Source: an uncultured Porphyromonadaceae bacterium (lineage in GTDB: Bacteria; Bacteroidota; Bacteroidia; Bacteroidales; Muribaculaceae). From it: 18,599 bases of DNA. The notes beneath the pieces are model-generated. The model ran no database searches. It was not told the DNA's origin and saw only the letters and a program-made list of their open reading frames with translations. Location of the stretch: positions 1 to 18,599 of the forward strand of contig CAJJOX010000018.1 in the NCBI GenBank assembly GCA_905193485.1, read 5' to 3'. The number at the start of each line of letters is the position of its first letter. Position 1 is the first letter of the stretch. Made by a program: the position numbers and the translations under genes. Of the stretch, positions 14,873 to 18,599 are shown one piece after another.

Positions 14873-15736
14873 TCAGATTCCGGCAATGACCGTAGTGCCG
14901 ACAATGAAAAACCAGAACAAGAAATAGACCAACGTGCATGGAGCCACGAAAAGGAGCGAATCGATGCGGTCGAGCACTCCGCCGTGACCGGGAATGATGT
15001 TGCCGCTGTCCTTGACTCCGACTGAACGTTTGATCATAGACTCGAAGAGATCACCCCACGTCGACATGACACTGACGAGAATGCCGAAAATGGCGAGCGT
15101 TCTGGTTGAGAATATACCGAATGTTTCGGGGAAGAACATTTTGGAAAGAATACCGGCGGCAATGCAGAAAATGAGTCCACCGAAAAATCCCTCCCACGAT
15201 TTTTTGGGAGAAAGACGTTTAAACAGATGATGGCTTCCTATCGCCGATCCCACAAGAAATGCTCCGGTATCGTTGAGCCAGATCATCACAAACATCAACA
15301 ACAGCAATCCCGGACTGAGCATCAGCATGGCCGAAGCAAATGAGAGCGGCACAGCCACATAAACCACCGACAACACCGAGCATGCGATATGTCGCACGGC
15401 ATTTTCACGGTGAAGATAAAGCTGCATCACAAATCGGGTCATCACCAATACGAAAAGAACCGCAGCCACAGGATAAGCGAAAAAAGCATACTGACTGTAG
15501 GAGGTGATCAGAGCCGTCAGCACCGGCAGGGAAATACCGATAAGCAGGTCGATAAAAAGCGTTAGAGGCGACGCATAGAAATCGTCCTGGGTCATCTTCT
15601 GAAACTCCATGATGCCGATAAACGCAAACACACAGCATAGAGCCGGAAAGGCCCAGCCGCCGCCAAACAATATCGAACACACTATCAGAGCCACGTAGAC
15701 AGCGCCGGACAGCGAACGCACTAAAAGATTTTTCAT
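14873..15736 (-). CDS. cdsA: Phosphatidate cytidylyltransferase (CDP-diglyceride synthase)
   Basis: CdsA makes CDP-diacylglycerol from phosphatidate and CTP, the branch point for phospholipid synthesis, in the inner membrane. The 287-residue protein is strongly hydrophobic, with about seven or eight likely membrane segments. It carries LSPKKSWEG at 175-183 and the family signature between 228 and 260: GDLFESMIKR, then KDSGNIIPGHGGVLDRIDS with the metal-binding Asp residues. The length is normal. It is the first gene after the 14-bp hairpin and may lead the cdsA-purM-transglycosylase-DUF3332-gpmA unit. In some Bacteroidetes ftsH precedes cdsA; here it does not. Confidence 0.94.
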   Translation of the reverse strand: MKNLLVRSLSGAVYVALIVCSILFGGGWAFPALCCVFAFIGIMEFQKMTQDDFYASPLTLFIDLLIGISLPVLTALITSYSQYAFFAYPVAAVLFVLVMTRFVMQLYLHRENAVRHIACSVLSVVYVAVPLSFASAMLMLSPGLLLLMFVMIWLNDTGAFLVGSAIGSHHLFKRLSPKKSWEGFFGGLIFCIAAGILSKMFFPETFGIFSTRTLAIFGILVSVMSTWGDLFESMIKRSVGVKDSGNIIPGHGGVLDRIDSLLFVAPCTLVYFLFWFFIVGTTVIAGI

Positions 15737-15787
15737 TACAGGGGGGATAAGATTGTTGATGGTAGGGATGAAACGGCGTAAAAGCGA

Positions 15788-15826
15788 TGTCAGGAATCCC
15801 GACGTTTCAGCACGGGATTCCTGACA
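15788..15826 (-). terminator. Perfect 14-bp hairpin between the TPR gene and cdsA
   Basis: Bases 15788-15801 (TGTCAGGAATCCCG) are exactly repeated in inverted form at 15813-15826 around an 11-base loop. On the - strand the hairpin comes 62 bases after the TPR stop and is followed by TCGCTTTTACG, a poor T-run. On the + strand no T-run follows. It most likely ends the PstS-like/TPR transcript, but it could also be a leader element of cdsA. Confidence 0.6.
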
Positions 15827-15888
15827 CGGATATCAGCTAATGATTTCGCATGTAATCATTGATTGCAATATCTTACCTCGCGGTATTC

Positions 15889-17541
15889 TCATTTCTTTTT
15901 TGCCGTGAGGCGATCGAGAGTTTCCTGAAGGTTTTCATTGCCCGGGAGCACCTGAAGACCCTCCTGACATTTAGCAATGGCCTGATCGGCTTTACCGTCT
16001 TTGTTGAGGGAGTCGATAAGGATGGTATAGGTTGCGGCCACACGGCTTTCGGATGCGTTTTTGTCACCGCTCTTGAAAAGATTAATGATCTTGTCGGCTA
16101 ATGGATATCCGTCGGCATCGATTTTTGCGCCGTTAGCCATGTAGTTGAGCAGCAGCGACTGATAGAGGTAGGGCACGAAGTCGGGAGCTTTTTCGTTGGC
16201 AAGATCGATGTAGGGTTTTGCACTTGCAAACAATTTTGCTTTTTCGGCCGGATCGGTAGCGTTTCTGGCAGCATCGAAAAGAGAAGCATACATATTGTAG
16301 CAATCCTGAGGTCTTGCGGCATCTGTGCGGAGGAAGTTGTCGAAAGTAGCGGTAGCCTTGTCTGTTTCACCTGCAGCGGCATAAGCGTTGGCAAGGTTGC
16401 GCATCAGTTCCTGATAATCTTTGTTGTCGGGATTCGCGGCAATGGCTTTTTCGAGGATTGCAACAGCTTCGGGAGCACGGTTGGCACCGACAAGCAGCGA
16501 AGTGTATACGTCGTAGTCGTTGGGGATATATTCCGCTCCGGGAACGCTGAAAAGTTTGTCACCGGATATGAGAGCCATTGAGTCCTGTTCGAGTTTCCGA
16601 TAGCTAAGCATGTTCATGCGGTCCATCTGATAGACGCCGGGATCCTGTGAAAGCACGTTATTGGCCCAGTGGATGGCCTGTTTGAAAAGTTCAGGATCGT
16701 TTTCACGGGAGCCTGCGGCATAAAGAATGGCCACATAGCGCTGTTCGTCGCGACGGAAGTGGTTGGGGTTCTTCACATATTTCTCATACACCTTCTGGGC
16801 GCGGCTGAATTTACCGTCGGTATAATAGACTTCGGCGAGCTCACGCTGTGCAAGACCCGATTCGGGTTCGAGCTGGTTAAGTTCCTCAAGCATGCTGATG
16901 AGGAGGTCGCGGTTGTGCAGGTTGTAGACTCGGGCATATTTCACGTATGCCTCGCGGTTGACATTGCCGCGGGTCTTGTCCATGTCGATAGCCATCTGAT
17001 AAAGGCCTGCGGCCTCACCGGGATCAGACTTGGCCACCATGTCGCCCTGAAGGTTATAAACAGCCGGTTCGGTGTTTTTCGATTCTTTAAATGCCTTGGC
17101 GATCCATTTATCGACATCTTTTTTATTGGCCACCGGATCTGCATTCCAGTAAGCGCGGGCAACAGCTGCTATGACGGCAGTGTTCTTTTTATCGAATTTC
17201 ATGGCCTGGTCAAACAGCTTCTGCGCACCCGATTTGTCACCCGAACGGAGAGCAACTTCACCAAGACCGATGTAGTTGTAGGGATAGTTGGGATTGATCG
17301 AAACGCCTTTGTCGAAATTGGCTTTTGCTGCGGCTACATTATTGTTGTCAAAATCAATACAGCCGAGATAGTAATACGACACAGCCTTATCGGTTGTTGA
17401 TGCGTTGAGCGTATTTGTCAGAATCTCTTTGGCGATATCTTTTCGGCCCGCATTATAGTTGTCGACGCCGTCCTGATAGCCCTGGGCTCCGGCGGCAAGA
17501 GATGCGCCGAGCATGATTGAAAACAGAAATCTCAATTTCAT
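15889..17541 (-). CDS. Periplasmic tetratricopeptide-repeat protein
   Basis: The 550-residue product has a Sec signal peptide (MKLRFLFSIMLGASLAAGA, cleavage likely after Ala19) and then consists largely of TPR helical hairpins. Clear repeat units are YYYLGCIDFDNNNVAAAKANF, split around residues 56-76, then YIGLGEVALRSGDKSGAQKLFDQA (about 90-113), a unit with RELAEVYYTDGKFSRAQKVYEKY in the middle, and a C-terminal unit with ALINDSLNKDGKADQAI-like spacing. TPR arrays bind other proteins, so it is probably a periplasmic scaffold. It follows the PstS-like gene by 88 bases. In Bacteroidetes I recall this pair downstream of exbB-exbD-tonB genes, which would be outside the window. The exact partner is unknown. 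Confidence 0.85.
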   Translation of the reverse strand: MKLRFLFSIMLGASLAAGAQGYQDGVDNYNAGRKDIAKEILTNTLNASTTDKAVSYYYLGCIDFDNNNVAAAKANFDKGVSINPNYPYNYIGLGEVALRSGDKSGAQKLFDQAMKFDKKNTAVIAAVARAYWNADPVANKKDVDKWIAKAFKESKNTEPAVYNLQGDMVAKSDPGEAAGLYQMAIDMDKTRGNVNREAYVKYARVYNLHNRDLLISMLEELNQLEPESGLAQRELAEVYYTDGKFSRAQKVYEKYVKNPNHFRRDEQRYVAILYAAGSRENDPELFKQAIHWANNVLSQDPGVYQMDRMNMLSYRKLEQDSMALISGDKLFSVPGAEYIPNDYDVYTSLLVGANRAPEAVAILEKAIAANPDNKDYQELMRNLANAYAAAGETDKATATFDNFLRTDAARPQDCYNMYASLFDAARNATDPAEKAKLFASAKPYIDLANEKAPDFVPYLYQSLLLNYMANGAKIDADGYPLADKIINLFKSGDKNASESRVAATYTILIDSLNKDGKADQAIAKCQEGLQVLPGNENLQETLDRLTAKKK

Positions 17542-17629
17542 GATTTTGGTTTATTGATTGTTATTGTTGTTAATCTAAGATTTGTTTATTACGGATTATG
17601 ATGCCTGTATTTTGTTAGATGAAAAAATG

Positions 17630-18599
17630 TCATTGCGGTTTAACCACATCGACAAACTGAGGAGTGATAACTTTGGGACACACACCTGATGCAAGGATAA
17701 TCTTCTGACCCACATTGCTCGTGACAAACGAGTAGAAGCTATGGCCGACGGTAGCGGGTGAAGCTGTGGAGATAAGGTATATCTGACGATGGAACGGATA
17801 TGTGCCTTTGAAGATATTGTATTGGTCGGGATAATAGGCGATGGGGGAATCTTTAGGCGCCACTTTGAGCACCTTGACATCGGTTGAGAATGATGCTATT
17901 GACGTTGTGTCGGCATCATTTTCGAGTCGGGCGATCTCCTCTTCGGAAAGCTCACGTCCGCTCATGTCCGACGAAAGCCACCCGGCACCGATAATGCCGA
18001 TGGCGTTCTTGCGGTGAGCCACGGCCTCAAACACCTCGGCCGGAGTTTTCTGGGCATACACGTTCTGTCCGAAAGGCTTGCCGTTGAGCACGGAGTCAAT
18101 CATGTAGCGCGTGGTCGACGACCCCTTGTGATCAAACACCACCTGTATATCGCCGAGGTCACCGGCACCAGGTATATCGCTCCATTTGACGTATTTCCCG
18201 GTAAGGATATCGACAACATCCTGATAATCGATAGCCGTCATTGGATTCTCCGGATTTACAATCATTGCCACCGCATCGACCGCTATGGCCTGTTGCGTGA
18301 CCGTACGCTTCTGCCGGTCGAGCGCGGATATCTCCTGCCGGTCGAGAGGCCGCGTGGTCACGGCCATGTAGACACGGTTGTCTTTATTCAACAGCGAATC
18401 AATCGCGGCCACTTCATCGACATAGAGCGGGAGAATGCTCGAATTTTTATATCGTGATTCAAACACGAATATTTCCTGCTCCATGATATTCTGGAATGTT
18501 TCGTCACACGCGATCTGAACGCTCCCCGCGGCATAACCGCCGGCTTTTGTCTGGCCACACGACACACACGCGGCAACCGTTGTCAGCGCCGCGCAAGCC
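17630..18599 (-). CDS. PstS-like substrate-binding lipoprotein (N-terminus outside window)
   Basis: The frame is open to the right edge; GTG at 18563-18565 is in frame but is probably internal, because the residues before it (ALTTVAAC) look like a signal peptide leading to VSCGQ, a lipoprotein cleavage site. The mature part resembles phosphate-binding PstS: a short N-terminal strand then a helix (VQIACDETFQNIMEQEI), VYMAVTTRPLDRQE, AIAVDAVAMIVNPENP, VVDILTGKYVKWSDI, FDHKGSSTTRYMIDSVL, and a C-terminal YPFHRQIYLIS block. The usual phosphate-loop residues of the first strand are replaced (ACDET), so the ligand may not be phosphate. No pst transporter gene follows; instead a TPR gene lies 88 bases downstream. 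The family call is good and the ligand unknown. Confidence 0.82.
   Translation of the reverse strand, partial: ACAALTTVAACVSCGQTKAGGYAAGSVQIACDETFQNIMEQEIFVFESRYKNSSILPLYVDEVAAIDSLLNKDNRVYMAVTTRPLDRQEISALDRQKRTVTQQAIAVDAVAMIVNPENPMTAIDYQDVVDILTGKYVKWSDIPGAGDLGDIQVVFDHKGSSTTRYMIDSVLNGKPFGQNVYAQKTPAEVFEAVAHRKNAIGIIGAGWLSSDMSGRELSEEEIARLENDADTTSIASFSTDVKVLKVAPKDSPIAYYPDQYNIFKGTYPFHRQIYLISTASPATVGHSFYSFVTSNVGQKIILASGVCPKVITPQFVDVVKPQ

Noticed and set aside
15839..15860. AT-rich inverted repeat AATGATT/AATCATT after the TPR gene
   Set aside because: Only 7 bp, weak and without a T-run; the 14-bp hairpin next to it is the better candidate.
16669..17400. Open frame of 243 codons on the + strand opposite the TPR gene
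   Set aside because: The opposite strand encodes a clear signal peptide and TPR units; this frame only mirrors their codon pattern.

Overview
The window looks like ordinary chromosomal DNA of a Bacteroidales bacterium, most likely a gut member of the Muribaculaceae or a close relative. The evidence is a moderately high GC content, a Bacteroidetes-type extended NusB, the roughly 390-residue Bacteroidetes form of PurM, ThiL and LpxK sequences of Bacteroidetes flavour, TAnnTTTG-type promoter boxes, and gene orders I recall from that phylum (nusB-yajC-ybbR-coaE and sppA-lpxK-punA-thiL). I made no database comparison, so the family-level assignment is inference. I see no mobile element, CRISPR array, tRNA or rRNA, and no intergenic gap above about 210 bases.

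Layout. Positions 1-2172 are read on the + strand: the 3' end of threonine synthase (thrC), a small conserved-looking hypothetical gene, a PlsC-like acyltransferase and a nitrilase-family omega-amidase. This run converges, with a 6-base overlap, on coaE. Everything from 2167 to the right edge is on the - strand. Reading in the direction of transcription from the right edge, the units are: (i) a PstS-like lipoprotein (its N-terminus lies outside the window) and a TPR protein, ending at a perfect 14-bp hairpin; (ii) cdsA, purM, an MltF-like lytic transglycosylase, a DUF3332 lipoprotein and gpmA, closely spaced and ending at two tandem hairpins with a T8 run; (iii) sppA, lpxK, punA and thiL, starting after a TAATTTTG box and ending at an 11-bp hairpin; (iv) nusB and yajC, starting after a TACCTTTG box and ending at a GC-rich hairpin with a T6 run; (v) ybbR and coaE.

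Functionally this is mostly core cell biology. Envelope construction is served by CdsA, LpxK, the lytic transglycosylase, SppA, YajC, a YbbR/CdaR-like protein and the acyltransferase. Cofactor and nucleotide metabolism is served by CoaE, ThiL, PurM and PunA. GpmA belongs to glycolysis and NusB to transcription antitermination.

I did not find a convincing new multigene system. The observations most worth a second look are an internal duplication that enlarges NusB to 474 residues, an Asp where trimeric purine nucleoside phosphorylases usually carry a base-reading Asn, a PstS-like binding lipoprotein paired with a TPR protein instead of an ABC transporter, and strong hairpins that divide the - strand into clear transcription units.
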